DNA of 64,000 bases from Rhizobium tumorigenes (GTDB taxonomy: Bacteria > Pseudomonadota > Alphaproteobacteria > Rhizobiales > Rhizobiaceae), in the NCBI RefSeq assembly GCF_003240565.2, contig NZ_CP117260.1, positions 238,268-302,267 on the forward strand, read 5' to 3'. A program made the translations under genes and the position numbers. Of the stretch, positions 9,457 to 17,371 are shown piece after piece (within the stretch, counting starts at the first letter, position 1; each line of letters begins with the position of its first letter). A model generated the notes under the pieces. It was given only the letters and a program-made list of their open reading frames with translations. It made no database searches and was not told the DNA's origin.

Positions 9457-10259
9457 TGCTCCGTGAAGGACTTTCTAACCGCATCCTGCTCTGGGTCGTC
9501 ACCATCGCCGGACTGCTCGTCATCTATGCACCGCCGCTCTATCTGCTTGCCGTGTCGTTCAATCCGGCGCTTCAGCCGGGTCTTCCGAGCCTGTCCAACC
9601 TCAGTCTTCAGTGGTACCTCGCGCTGCCAAAGGAAACGGCGCTGATGTCGGCGTTGGAACAGTCGCTGATCATTGCGCCCGTCACGGCATTTCTGGCGAC
9701 AGGGATGTCGCTGCTCGCAGCCCTTGCCTATTTCGAGTTGCGGGCCCGGCGACCGGCATGGTTCCTGATGGTCATCCTGCCAATGTTCGTGCCCGGCGTC
9801 ATTCAGGGGCTGGCTCTTTCGGCGGTTTTTACGCGAGCCGGTATCAAGGCATCGAGCGTGACGGTCATCGCAGGCCACGTGCTGTGGGCGATGCCGTTTG
9901 CCTTCATCGTTATCCTCACTAGCTTTGCCGCCGTTCGCCGGTCCTATCTCGTCGCGGCCGCTGATCTCGGCGCTACCCGCTGGCGGCAGTTCATCGATAT
10001 CACGTTGCCGCTTATCCGGCCGGGCCTGATAAGCGCTTTCATATTCTCTTTCCTGCTTTCGCTGAACGAATTCACCCGTGCCGTCTATCTGGCGGGCCGC
10101 CAGAACACGCTTCCGGTGGTGCTGTTCGGCAAGATGAATTCCGGTGCGTCGCCAGTTATCTACGCAATGTCAGGCGCCATTTTCCTGGTGTCTCTCGCCT
10201 GCGTCGCTCTCATCGCCATCCGCTCGTTCATTCGCAGGGCTGGCCCGGCGACAGGCTGA
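9453..10259 (+). CDS. ABC transporter permease, PotC-like
   Basis: Second membrane subunit of the importer, 268 residues. The start is the ATG in the ATGATG at 9453, overlapping the stop of the first permease (ATGA), which implies coupled translation. The protein has an N-terminal membrane segment (LLWVVTIAGLLVIYAPPLYL) and a typical EAA loop (YLVAAADLGATRWRQFIDITLPLIRPG) towards the C-terminus. It is the last gene of the hyuBA-transport operon; a convergent hsp20 gene follows 60 bases later. The frame remains open for about 1 kb upstream, but that part is a shadow of the first permease gene and is not included. Confidence 0.9.
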   Translation: MMLREGLSNRILLWVVTIAGLLVIYAPPLYLLAVSFNPALQPGLPSLSNLSLQWYLALPKETALMSALEQSLIIAPVTAFLATGMSLLAALAYFELRARRPAWFLMVILPMFVPGVIQGLALSAVFTRAGIKASSVTVIAGHVLWAMPFAFIVILTSFAAVRRSYLVAAADLGATRWRQFIDITLPLIRPGLISAFIFSFLLSLNEFTRAVYLAGRQNTLPVVLFGKMNSGASPVIYAMSGAIFLVSLACVALIAIRSFIRRAGPATG

Positions 10260-10319
10260 TGGCGCCGGAAGGGGCGCCGAAAACCAGCGCCCCCAATGCT
10301 CATACGTTCGCTGACATAT

Positions 10320-10796
10320 TCAGGCAGCTTTCTTGGCTTCAATTTGTGGAGCGGTCGTGCTGGCGGCCAATGTCGGGCCTGTCTGGATCTCGATCTTGCG
10401 CGGCTTCATCGCTTCCGGAATTTCCCGGACCAGATCGATGGACAGCAGGCCGTTGGAGAGACCGGCGCCGGAGACGCGGACGTGGTCTGCCAATTCGAAG
10501 CGATGTTCGAACGGGCGACCGGCAATTCCGCGGTGCAGATAACCTTCACCATGCGTTTCCGCCTTGTTTCCGGTAACCGTCAGCAGGTTCGACTGGAACG
10601 TCAGGCTCAGCTCGTCCTGCGAGAAACCGGCGACCGCGACCGAGATGCGGTAGGTATCGTCGCCCGTCTTTACGATGTCATAGGGCGGCCAGTCGCTGAT
10701 CGAACGCGCGCGCTGTGCATTTTCGAGAAGATTGAAGATCCTGTCGAAGCCGACGCTCGAGCGGAAAAGCGGTGCATAGTCATAAGATGTTGCCAT
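10320..10796 (-). CDS. Small heat-shock protein, Hsp20/IbpA family
   Basis: ATP-independent holdase chaperone of 158 residues that keeps unfolding proteins soluble during heat stress. The N-terminal FRSSVGFDRIFNLLENA is the IbpA-type signature. The alpha-crystallin domain follows, with YDIVKTGDDTYRISVAVAGF, the GVL-like LSNGLLSIDL and a C-terminal extension. Start choice: AAGGAGG is read from 10811 to 10805, so ATG 10796 has eight bases of spacing while ATG 10802 has only two; 10796 is preferred. The gene is monocistronic, convergent to the transporter operon, and preceded by a ROSE-like leader that should repress translation at low temperature. Confidence 0.92.
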   Translation of the reverse strand: MATSYDYAPLFRSSVGFDRIFNLLENAQRARSISDWPPYDIVKTGDDTYRISVAVAGFSQDELSLTFQSNLLTVTGNKAETHGEGYLHRGIAGRPFEHRFELADHVRVSGAGLSNGLLSIDLVREIPEAMKPRKIEIQTGPTLAASTTAPQIEAKKAA

Positions 10797-10881
10797 AGCC
10801 ATATCCTCCTTGAAGCAACATGGGTACGAAGACGCCGAAGCAACCGGCGCCTCGGTGATCGCTGGCCCTTTCTGGCATCCA
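10797..10881 (-). promoter_or_regulatory. Candidate ROSE RNA thermometer in the hsp20 5' leader
   Basis: The leader of the small heat-shock gene, read on the minus strand, ends TTGCT-TC-AAGGAGG just before the start codon. The UUGCU placed immediately upstream of the Shine-Dalgarno sequence is the conserved signature of ROSE elements, where it pairs imperfectly with the ribosome-binding site and melts on heating. Upstream are further stem-forming stretches (GCGCCGGTTG with CTTCGGCGTC; GGCCAGC). The length of about 85 bases fits rhizobial ROSE leaders. The 5' end is estimated from the promoter, not measured. Confidence 0.7.
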
Positions 10882-10887
10882 GCAACA

Positions 10888-10918
10888 ATTATCTGGTTTT
10901 CCAAAAATTCGGTTTCAA
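10888..10918 (-). promoter_or_regulatory. Putative promoter of the hsp20 gene
   Basis: On the minus strand TTGAAA (10918-10913) and GATAAT (10893-10888) are separated by 19 bases. This resembles a sigma-70 promoter, and CTTGAAA would also fit the -35 element of a heat-shock sigma factor. Transcription from here would produce the roughly 80-base ROSE-like leader. Spacing is slightly long, so confidence is moderate. Confidence 0.45.
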
Positions 10919-10988
10919 GAGTTGTTTTGCGAAAAAAGTGAGGGCTTCCGGCGGACTGAATTTGGTCTCGCCGCGCCGGCACCGGGCG

Positions 10989-11909
10989 TCATTTCTCTGA
11001 CAGCCTCTCCACGAGCCAGCGACCCGCCGTGCCCAGGGCAGTACCTTTTCGCCGTGCGACGACAAAGGGAAATCTCGGCATACTGTCCAATCCATCCCAT
11101 TGCGTGGGGTGGAGCTCCACGAGCGTCCCCGCTGCAATATCGGCTTCTACCCGCGACCGTGGCATGCTTCCCCATCCGAGGCCGACAAGCAGCATAGCGT
11201 GCTTGGTCTCGAGCTCGGTCGTGTACCAGCGATTGACGGCGATGATCCCGTGATCCTGCTTTGTCGAAACGGAGGGACGTGCTGCAAGAATGAGCTGCAG
11301 GTGATCTCGCAGAACTTCAGGCTCGATGGGGCCGGCGATCCTAGCAAGCGGATGTGCAGGTGCCGCGACCGCAACGAGTTCGATCAATCCGCAGGCGCTG
11401 CGTTCCAGCTGGTTGGTCAAGGGGAAATAATCGACGGTTATCGCGACATCTGCCCAACCATCCGTAATCGCCCGGACGGAAGTCTCGACCGGCTCGACCA
11501 TGAGGCGCACCTGCAGGGTCGGGAAGGTCTCGTGGAAAGCTTTCAGTGTTGTCGTCACGAGATCCATTGGAATGAACGGATCGATGACGAGCCGGACCTC
11601 CGTCTCGACGCCTTTTGCCAGACCCGTGGCAACGAGGTGATATTCCGCGACGACATCGAGGATTCTTCGCGCGCGCGGCAACAGCGCAATGCCCGCTTCG
11701 GTCAGCAACGGACGGTAAGCTGAGCGGTCGAAGAGCCGCGCGCCTGTCTGGTCCTCCAGTTTCTGGATAGCATAGGTTATCGCCGAGTGCGCCCGGTTCA
11801 TGCTTTTGGCTGCGGCTGCGAAGCTGCCTTCGTCAACGATGGCTACGAAAACAGCGAATTGATCGAAGGATGCAGCGTTCATGCTGTTCAGATTATCCGA
11901 ACGTCTCAT
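10989..11909 (-). CDS. LysR-family transcriptional regulator
   Basis: 306-residue LysR-type regulator. The N-terminal winged helix-turn-helix is clear (FVAIVDEGSFAAAAKSMNRA, then AITYAIQKLEDQTGARLFDR). The C-terminal two-thirds form the periplasmic-binding-protein-like effector domain. Two ATGs are possible: 11909, with GGGA nine bases upstream, or 11882 (nine residues shorter), which places the helix-turn-helix at the more usual distance from the N-terminus. It is divergent from the DoxX-DsrE-TlpA genes with only about 90 bases between starts. It therefore most likely controls that operon and itself, as is usual for LysR proteins; effector unknown. Confidence 0.9.
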   Translation of the reverse strand: MRRSDNLNSMNAASFDQFAVFVAIVDEGSFAAAAKSMNRAHSAITYAIQKLEDQTGARLFDRSAYRPLLTEAGIALLPRARRILDVVAEYHLVATGLAKGVETEVRLVIDPFIPMDLVTTTLKAFHETFPTLQVRLMVEPVETSVRAITDGWADVAITVDYFPLTNQLERSACGLIELVAVAAPAHPLARIAGPIEPEVLRDHLQLILAARPSVSTKQDHGIIAVNRWYTTELETKHAMLLVGLGWGSMPRSRVEADIAAGTLVELHPTQWDGLDSMPRFPFVVARRKGTALGTAGRWLVERLSEK

Positions 11910-11997
11910 TCAAAACTATCCCTATTTCATTTCAAGCATGGCGCAGGCAAGTTTCCCCGGAGCAGACGAATTCATCAGAGATGTGAAGAGGCACGAC

Positions 11998-12438
11998 ATG
12001 ATCCCCTCCGTAATCGGCACCGAGACCAGAAACAGTCATAAGCTCCTGAAGGGCGCGCTTTGGGTAGCTCAGGGGCTGATTTTCGCCAGCTTCTGTTTCT
12101 TCGGCTTTACCAAGCTGACCACACCGATCTCGCAGCTGGCCGGCATGATGCCGTGGACAGGCGCCGTTCCCGCAAGCTTCGTTCGCCTGATGGGGCTCAT
12201 CGATATCGTCGGCGGCATCGGCATCTTCATGCCAGCGCTGACCCGAATTCGGCCTCGCCTCACCGTGGCTGCAGCATTTGGCTGTACGGCGCTGCAGATC
12301 TGTGCCTCAGCGTTCCACATTTCCCGTGGCGAATTCGCGGTGTTGCCGCTGAATGTCGTTCTGCTGGCACTCTGCCTGTTCATTCTCTGGGGTCGCACGC
12401 AGCGCTTTCCGATTTTGTCTCGGACAGACCAGCCATGA
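11998..12438 (+). CDS. DoxX-family integral membrane protein
   Basis: 146-residue protein with four predicted membrane segments (around ALWVAQGLIFASFCFFGF, LMGLIDIVGGIGIFMPAL, LTVAAAFGCTALQICASAF and NVVLLALCLFILWG), the DoxX/DoxD-like topology. DoxX-like proteins are small quinone-linked or redox-associated membrane proteins, some tied to thiosulfate oxidation or thiol homeostasis. ATG 11998 is selected because GAAGAGG lies about seven bases upstream; the open frame back to 11881 would add non-hydrophobic residues overlapping the LysR promoter. First gene of a probable operon with an exported DsrE-like and an exported thioredoxin-like protein. Confidence 0.8.
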   Translation: MIPSVIGTETRNSHKLLKGALWVAQGLIFASFCFFGFTKLTTPISQLAGMMPWTGAVPASFVRLMGLIDIVGGIGIFMPALTRIRPRLTVAAAFGCTALQICASAFHISRGEFAVLPLNVVLLALCLFILWGRTQRFPILSRTDQP

Positions 12439-12558
12439 TGCAGCGAGGATTGCTTGCTGTGCAGTCCTTCCTCGATATCACCCATGAAGTGCAAAACGAC
12501 ACCCTTCCAACCCGCGTTAAACCGAAGCTGTCGTCTAAAGTATGAGAAAGCAAATCGT

Positions 12559-13071
12559 ATGAAGTTCGAGGAGGATCGTTTTAGGCTGCTGCGGCGTAGC
12601 GTGATGACGATGATGTCGTTCGGGCTCGTTGGCCTGGCCACTGCAAGCCCTGCCTTGGCATCCGAGCCAAGCCCTGCCGCCATTCCCGCCGGAAAACGCA
12701 AGAAACCTCACCGCGTGATATTCCACGTCGATAGCGGCGATGAGGCAATCATGGGTCATGCGATCGGCGGCTCCATGAATTTGAGCCGGTACTATGGCGA
12801 CAAGGGCGAGCCACCGCTGATCGAGATCGTCGCAAATGCTGCGGGCATCGCGATGTTTCGCGCCGACAAATCTCCGCTTGCCGATCCCATCCGCGCGCTG
12901 CGGGAACTCATCCCCGGGCTGACGCTCAGTGTCTGTGGCTCCTCGAAAGCAATTGCCGAGAAAAAGGAGAGACAGGAAATAACGCTGCTGGAGGGCGTCA
13001 AGGTAGTCCCTTATGGTGTAGGGAGGCTGGTTGATCTCCAGGAAGCCGGATGGAGCTATATCCATGCATGA
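12559..13071 (+). CDS. Exported DsrE/DsrF-like family protein
   Basis: 170-residue protein. The N-terminus looks like a signal peptide with a paired arginine (LLRRSVMTMMSFGLVGLATA, cleavage likely after SPALA), so the mature protein should be periplasmic. The mature part resembles the DsrE fold: HRVIFHVDSGDEAIMGHAI, a central NLSRYYG region, IEIVANAAGIAMF, and a single cysteine in LTLSVCGSSKAI. DsrE-type proteins usually carry persulfide sulfur on a cysteine in the cytoplasm; an exported version is less common. The 120-base gap to the DoxX gene shows no terminator. The last eight bases overlap the TlpA-like gene. The call rests on fold-level motifs, so the function is uncertain. Confidence 0.7.
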   Translation: MKFEEDRFRLLRRSVMTMMSFGLVGLATASPALASEPSPAAIPAGKRKKPHRVIFHVDSGDEAIMGHAIGGSMNLSRYYGDKGEPPLIEIVANAAGIAMFRADKSPLADPIRALRELIPGLTLSVCGSSKAIAEKKERQEITLLEGVKVVPYGVGRLVDLQEAGWSYIHA

Positions 13072-13675
13072 TCTGAAGACGCGCGGGCTGCGCAAGCCGT
13101 TAACGCGGCGGAGCGTTGTGGCTGGCGGCCTTGGTGCGGCAGCTACCCTTGCCTATCCGCACGTTGCGCCTGCGCGCTCTTTTGACAATCCGCCGGTGTT
13201 TTATTCTGACCATCACCAGTTCACCATTCTGGAGCCATCGCTCGTCATGGCGCCGACGACGCTGTCCGGCCTCGACGGGAAGCCAAAAATCCTGAAGCCT
13301 GCCAGTGGCAAAGTAACATTGGTCAGCTTCTGGGCAACGTGGTGTGTCTTCTGCAAGACGGATATTCCTGCCCTGGCGAAACTGAAGGCTTCCATGGGAA
13401 AGCGGATCGACGTCGCCGCAGTTTCAATCGACAAGGGAGATCGCGGAGACGTCAAGCTCTTCCTCTCCGATCTCTCCGTAGCGGGCTTGCCGATCTACCT
13501 CGATCCGAACGGTATAGTCGCGGGAACGGATGCTGCCTCAGGCCAGCAGTTTCCGCTTTATGGAATGCCGATTACCTATCTGGTAACGCCTGATCAGCAC
13601 ATAGCGGGCTATATCGCGGGGACGGCGGACTGGCTGAGCAAACCGGGCCAGGACCTGCTTTCCTATTACAGTTAG
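13064..13675 (+). CDS. TlpA/thioredoxin-like protein with Tat-type signal
   Basis: 203-residue thioredoxin-fold protein with the active site WCVFC in VSFWATWCVFCKTDIPAL, preceded by a Tat-like signal (LTRRSVVAGGLGAAATLA). The fold continues with VAAVSIDKGD, GLPIYLDPNG and the cis-proline region YGMPITYLV. It should act in the periplasm as a reductant or isomerase of disulfides or as a persulfide acceptor. ATG 13064 is used, with GGAG eight bases upstream; an earlier in-frame ATG at 13031 lies inside the DsrE-like gene. The overlap with that gene argues for coupled expression and a joint role. Confidence 0.85.
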   Translation: MHDLKTRGLRKPLTRRSVVAGGLGAAATLAYPHVAPARSFDNPPVFYSDHHQFTILEPSLVMAPTTLSGLDGKPKILKPASGKVTLVSFWATWCVFCKTDIPALAKLKASMGKRIDVAAVSIDKGDRGDVKLFLSDLSVAGLPIYLDPNGIVAGTDAASGQQFPLYGMPITYLVTPDQHIAGYIAGTADWLSKPGQDLLSYYS

Positions 13676-13702
13676 CTGTCAGTCCGCGGTCCGCAAATCC
13701 GT

Positions 13703-14473
13703 TCAGGTCGGCAGGATCTTGAAGTCGGCGCCTTCCGGCAACAGCTGTCCGCCATCAACGACGATCGTCGTGCCCGTCACGTATTTCGCGTCGTCCGATG
13801 CGAGGAACAGGAAGGCGTTGGCGACGTCCCGGGGCGTTCCGAGACGGCCGAGCGGGATCGAATCTTCCATGTTCTGGATGAACGCGGCGCTGCGGTGTAG
13901 CTGGACGGCCTCCGTCAGGATGTTGCCCGGCTCGACGCCGTTCACGGTGATGCCGTAGGACGAGAATTCCAGTGCTGCCGAGCGGATGAAACCGTTGATG
14001 CCGGCTTTGCTGGCCGCATAGTGGCCATGACCGGGACTGGTGACATGCGGGCCGGTTATCGACGAGGTGAAGAGGATGGTGCCCGACCCCTGCGCCTTCA
14101 TCGGCGTGAGGGCTGCGCGTGCGGCATTGAAGCAACCGCGCAGGTTGACGGCCAGCACCCGGTCCCAGTCATCAGGGGTGGTGTGTTCGATCAGCTGCCA
14201 GGGATAGATGCCGGCGTTCTGGACGATGATGTCGAGGCGACCATGGCGCTCGATGGCGAGCGAGACGGCAGCGACAGTCTCCTCCATCGATGAGACATCG
14301 GTGCGAATAAAATCCGCTCCGAGTTCCCTGGCGGTTGCCTCGCCCTCGTTTTCCTCGAAATCGGCGAGCACGAGCTTTGCGCCCTCTTCCTTGAACCGCA
14401 GGGCGACGGCCTTGCCGATGCCGCGCGATGCGCCGATGACCAATGCTACCTTGTCTTTCAGTCTGTTTGTCAT
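13703..14473 (-). CDS. SDR-family NAD(P)-dependent oxidoreductase
   Basis: 256-residue classical short-chain dehydrogenase. The cofactor loop GASRGIG is at residues 14-20, NAG near residue 87, the catalytic serine in TSSIT, and the YAASK catalytic pair (Tyr and Lys) near residues 152-156. PG and VDGG complete the fold. Acidic residues after strand 2 (LADFEEN) favour NAD. It probably oxidises a sugar or sugar-derived alcohol, because it is the last gene of a ribose/fructose-type importer operon and overlaps the permease gene by four bases. The substrate is not readable from sequence. Confidence 0.9.
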   Translation of the reverse strand: MTNRLKDKVALVIGASRGIGKAVALRFKEEGAKLVLADFEENEGEATARELGADFIRTDVSSMEETVAAVSLAIERHGRLDIIVQNAGIYPWQLIEHTTPDDWDRVLAVNLRGCFNAARAALTPMKAQGSGTILFTSSITGPHVTSPGHGHYAASKAGINGFIRSAALEFSSYGITVNGVEPGNILTEAVQLHRSAAFIQNMEDSIPLGRLGTPRDVANAFLFLASDDAKYVTGTTIVVDGGQLLPEGADFKILPT

Positions 14474-15465
14474 GCGAGCCTCTGGCGAAGTCTTTGTTTG
14501 AATGTGTCGAGAAGAACGGCGGCGAGCACCAGGAAGCCGTGGATGACCTGGGTGTAGTTTGCCGGCAGTCCCATGAGGTTGATGGCGGTGTTGATGGAGG
14601 AAAGCAGCAGCACGCCGGCATAGACGCCCGGCAGGCCTCCGACGCCGCCCTTGAGGCTGACGCCGCCGATCACCACCGCCGCGAAGGCATTGAACAGCAG
14701 CCCGACGCCGAGATTGGCAGTGGCACCGGATGTGCGGATCGCCAGCAACCAGCCTGCAAGCCCGGCTATGGCACCGGCCATGACGAAGGCGAGGATCAGG
14801 TTACGGGTAACGCGAATGCCGGCCCGGTATGTCGCGGTTTCGTTACCGCCGATCATCACCAGGTGCCGACCGAATTTCGTCTTCGACATCATCACCGAGA
14901 AGATCAGGAAGCAGCAGATGGCGATCCAGGCCGAAAGCGGAATGCCGAGGAACCGCTCGATGGCGAACCAGCGGATGGCCGGCGTAAGGTCCTGGGCCGA
15001 TCGTCCGCCCGAGATCGCAAGCACGATGCCGCGCACCCAGATGAACGACGCCAGCGTGATAATGAAGGCACTCATCTTCAACTTGACGACCAGCACGCCG
15101 TTGAGGAGCCCGATCAGCCCGCCGATGGCACAGGCGATCAGCAGGGAAACGGGGACCATGAGCCACTCGGGCGACAGCTTGATGCCGAGACCGATGCCGG
15201 CAGAGCAGAAGAGGATACCAACCGCCATCGCCGAAAGGGCGGCAACGGATTCGACCGAGAGGTCCATGTGGCCGGTGATGATCACCAGCGCCAGGCCGAT
15301 CGACATGACGCCGAGCACGCTCGACGCTTCGATGATGTTGGTAAAGATGCCGATCTGGAAAAAGCTCGGGATCACCGCCGAGAATACGGCAAGCACGAGG
15401 ATAAGCATGAACCAGACGAGATTATCGAGAACGTATTCGAGCGTTTTGCGTGTACGAGGCGTCAT
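14470..15465 (-). CDS. Sugar ABC transporter permease, RbsC/FrcC family
   Basis: 331-residue CUT2-type permease with eight or more hydrophobic segments. The conserved loop TYRAGIRVTRNLILAFVMAG and the LGVMSIGLALVIITGHMDLS region near the first third are typical of RbsC-like proteins. It forms the membrane channel for the sugar captured by the upstream-encoded binding protein. It overlaps the SDR gene by four bases and follows the binding-protein gene by 62 bases. Confidence 0.92.
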   Translation of the reverse strand: MTPRTRKTLEYVLDNLVWFMLILVLAVFSAVIPSFFQIGIFTNIIEASSVLGVMSIGLALVIITGHMDLSVESVAALSAMAVGILFCSAGIGLGIKLSPEWLMVPVSLLIACAIGGLIGLLNGVLVVKLKMSAFIITLASFIWVRGIVLAISGGRSAQDLTPAIRWFAIERFLGIPLSAWIAICCFLIFSVMMSKTKFGRHLVMIGGNETATYRAGIRVTRNLILAFVMAGAIAGLAGWLLAIRTSGATANLGVGLLFNAFAAVVIGGVSLKGGVGGLPGVYAGVLLLSSINTAINLMGLPANYTQVIHGFLVLAAVLLDTFKQRLRQRLA

Positions 15466-15527
15466 CAGGCAAATCCGAATTGGAGGGGAGGGGTCCGGGG
15501 TGCTGTGACCCCGGACGGAAGGTCCGA

Positions 15528-16568
15528 CTACTTCACGGATTCAATCGTTCCAGCAGGTGGCTTCAGGTTGCCCCAGAATGCAGGGTTGTCGACATTGGCC
15601 TTGGTGATTGCAGAGCCCGGGACTTTGATGTTCGGACCCCATGGCTCGATCGTCACTTCGCTCTTCAGGCCCAGCACGTCGTAGGTGCCGGCCTTGATCT
15701 CCTGCTTGGCGACCACCTTGTCCATGAACATGGCAACGGCGGCTGCCTGGGCGTAGAGCGGCTGTTCCACTTCGGTGTTGAGCCAGCCCTTGCGGATCAG
15801 GTCGAGGCCGACGGGTGCGCCGTTCGAGCTCATCAGCATGACGTCGCCCGGCTTCTTGCCGGCTGCCTCGAGGGAAGCCACCGCTGCCACCGAGAGATGG
15901 GCTGCATGCAGGAAAATCAGATCGATATCGGGATTGGCGAGCATCTGGTCGGAGACGATGGTGCCGGCATTGCTCGCTTCCCACTGCATGGCGGGAACCG
16001 AAATGATCTTGACGCCGGGAAAGGCTTTCATCTTTTCCTCGAAGCCCTTCTGGATATCGAGAGTGTAGGGGTCGCCGGGGTCGCCGAGGACCTGCAGGAT
16101 CTTGCCCTTCACGTCACCCTTCCTGGCCTTCAGCATCGCCTCGGCCTGGTCGCCGGCGATATGGCCGATCTCGACCGTACCTGCCACGGAGGTGAAATCT
16201 GATGGGGTCGAGGTGACCTGCCGGTCGAATTCAACGACGGGAATGCCGGCAGCACGGGCTGATTCGATGGAAGGCTTCAGCGCGTTGAAATCGACGGCAG
16301 CGAGAATGATCGCCGCAGGCTTCAGCGCCATGACGTCGTTCATCTGCGACTGCTGGGCGTCGGTCTTGTTGTCGGCATTGAGTGTCTTCATGTCATAGCC
16401 CGCCTGCTTCAGGAACAGTTGCAGGGCATTGACCGAGCCGGTCTGAAATTCGTCGAGCAGGGTCGGCACAAGGTAATAAACGGTGCCCTTGCTTTCGGCG
16501 GCGGCTGTCGTGAGCATGGACAAGCCGAGCACCATGACGCTCAGCAAGGTTAGCACTATACGCTTCAT
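15528..16568 (-). CDS. Sugar ABC transporter substrate-binding protein, RbsB-like
   Basis: 346-residue periplasmic binding protein of the Peripla_BP_4 (ribose/galactose) fold. A Sec signal peptide is evident ([18 protein letters not shown], cleavage after TTAAA). Family motifs include [44 protein letters not shown] and [20 protein letters not shown]. The start at 16568 gives a proper signal peptide; the same frame runs on upstream only as a shadow of the ATPase gene. It captures a sugar or polyol for the permease and ATPase of the same operon. Confidence 0.92.
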   Translation of the reverse strand: MKRIVLTLLSVMVLGLSMLTTAAAESKGTVYYLVPTLLDEFQTGSVNALQLFLKQAGYDMKTLNADNKTDAQQSQMNDVMALKPAAIILAAVDFNALKPSIESARAAGIPVVEFDRQVTSTPSDFTSVAGTVEIGHIAGDQAEAMLKARKGDVKGKILQVLGDPGDPYTLDIQKGFEEKMKAFPGVKIISVPAMQWEASNAGTIVSDQMLANPDIDLIFLHAAHLSVAAVASLEAAGKKPGDVMLMSSNGAPVGLDLIRKGWLNTEVEQPLYAQAAAVAMFMDKVVAKQEIKAGTYDVLGLKSEVTIEPWGPNIKVPGSAITKANVDNPAFWGNLKPPAGTIESVK

Positions 16569-16600
16569 GATCGTTCTCTCCAGTTTGAGCCGGACCCCGT

Positions 16601-17371
16601 TCATTGTCTGCCCACCGGTCCGGCTCCGGCGAGAGTTTGCCCTGTGATCATCTCGATCACTGCATCCGGGCTTGTTTTGCTGCACTCGACATCGCCGGCG
16701 ACGACGCCATGGCGAATGACGACAATGCGATCTGCGACTTGGAAGGCCTGTTGCATGATGTGGGTGATGATGACGACGCCGATGCCCTGGTTGGCGACAT
16801 GGCGGATCATGTCCAGCCCACGCCGCGTCTGTTCGACGCCGAGTGCCGCAAACGGCTCGTCCAGCAGCACCAGCTTTCCGCCCCAGTGGACAAACCGGTT
16901 GAGCTCGATCGCCTGGCGCTGGCCGCCGGACAGGTGCTCGACCTTGGTGCGCATGGAGGGAATGCGCGTTCCGGCGCTGGACAATGCCTCGCTGGTGATC
17001 TTCTCCATCGCCTTCTCGTCGAGAAACGGTATGCCCGCGAACTTGCGGGTAATCTCCCGGCCCATGAAGAAATTGCCGACCACGTCGACGTTGGTGCAAA
17101 GCGACAGGTCCTGGTAGACGGTCTCGATACCGGCTGCCTTGGCTTCCGCAGGAGTTTTTGCCTGGAACTCCTTGCCCTCGAAGAGCATGTGGCCGGCAGT
17201 TGGCTGCAGGCCACCGGAAATAATTTTTACCAGTGTCGACTTGCCGGCGCCATTGTCGCCGAGAAGTGCGACGACCTCGCCCTTTCCGATCGAGAAACTG
17301 ATGCCCTTCAGGGCTTCGATCGCGCCGAAGTTCTTGCGAACACCATCGAGGACGAGCAGTTTCTCAGTCAT
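16601..17371 (-). CDS. Sugar ABC transporter ATP-binding protein, single-domain (FrcA-like)
   Basis: 256-residue ATPase with one nucleotide-binding domain. Walker A is GDNGAGKST (residues 38-46), the signature [13 protein letters not shown], and Walker B is [11 protein letters not shown]. Most CUT2 ATPases (RbsA, XylG) are about 500 residues with two domains; the single-domain form is known from the rhizobial fructose system FrcA, so the length is not a truncation. The D-loop reads ALG rather than ALD, as is common in this subfamily. The gene overlaps the ROK repressor gene by four bases and precedes the binding-protein gene by 29 bases. Confidence 0.92.
   Translation of the reverse strand: MTEKLLVLDGVRKNFGAIEALKGISFSIGKGEVVALLGDNGAGKSTLVKIISGGLQPTAGHMLFEGKEFQAKTPAEAKAAGIETVYQDLSLCTNVDVVGNFFMGREITRKFAGIPFLDEKAMEKITSEALSSAGTRIPSMRTKVEHLSGGQRQAIELNRFVHWGGKLVLLDEPFAALGVEQTRRGLDMIRHVANQGIGVVIITHIMQQAFQVADRIVVIRHGVVAGDVECSKTSPDAVIEMITGQTLAGAGPVGRQ

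Noticed and set aside
14443..15684. Long plus-strand open frame (413 codons)
   Set aside because: It lies antisense to the sugar permease gene, with arginine/histidine/aspartate-rich sequence typical of a shadow frame in GC-rich DNA and no family features.
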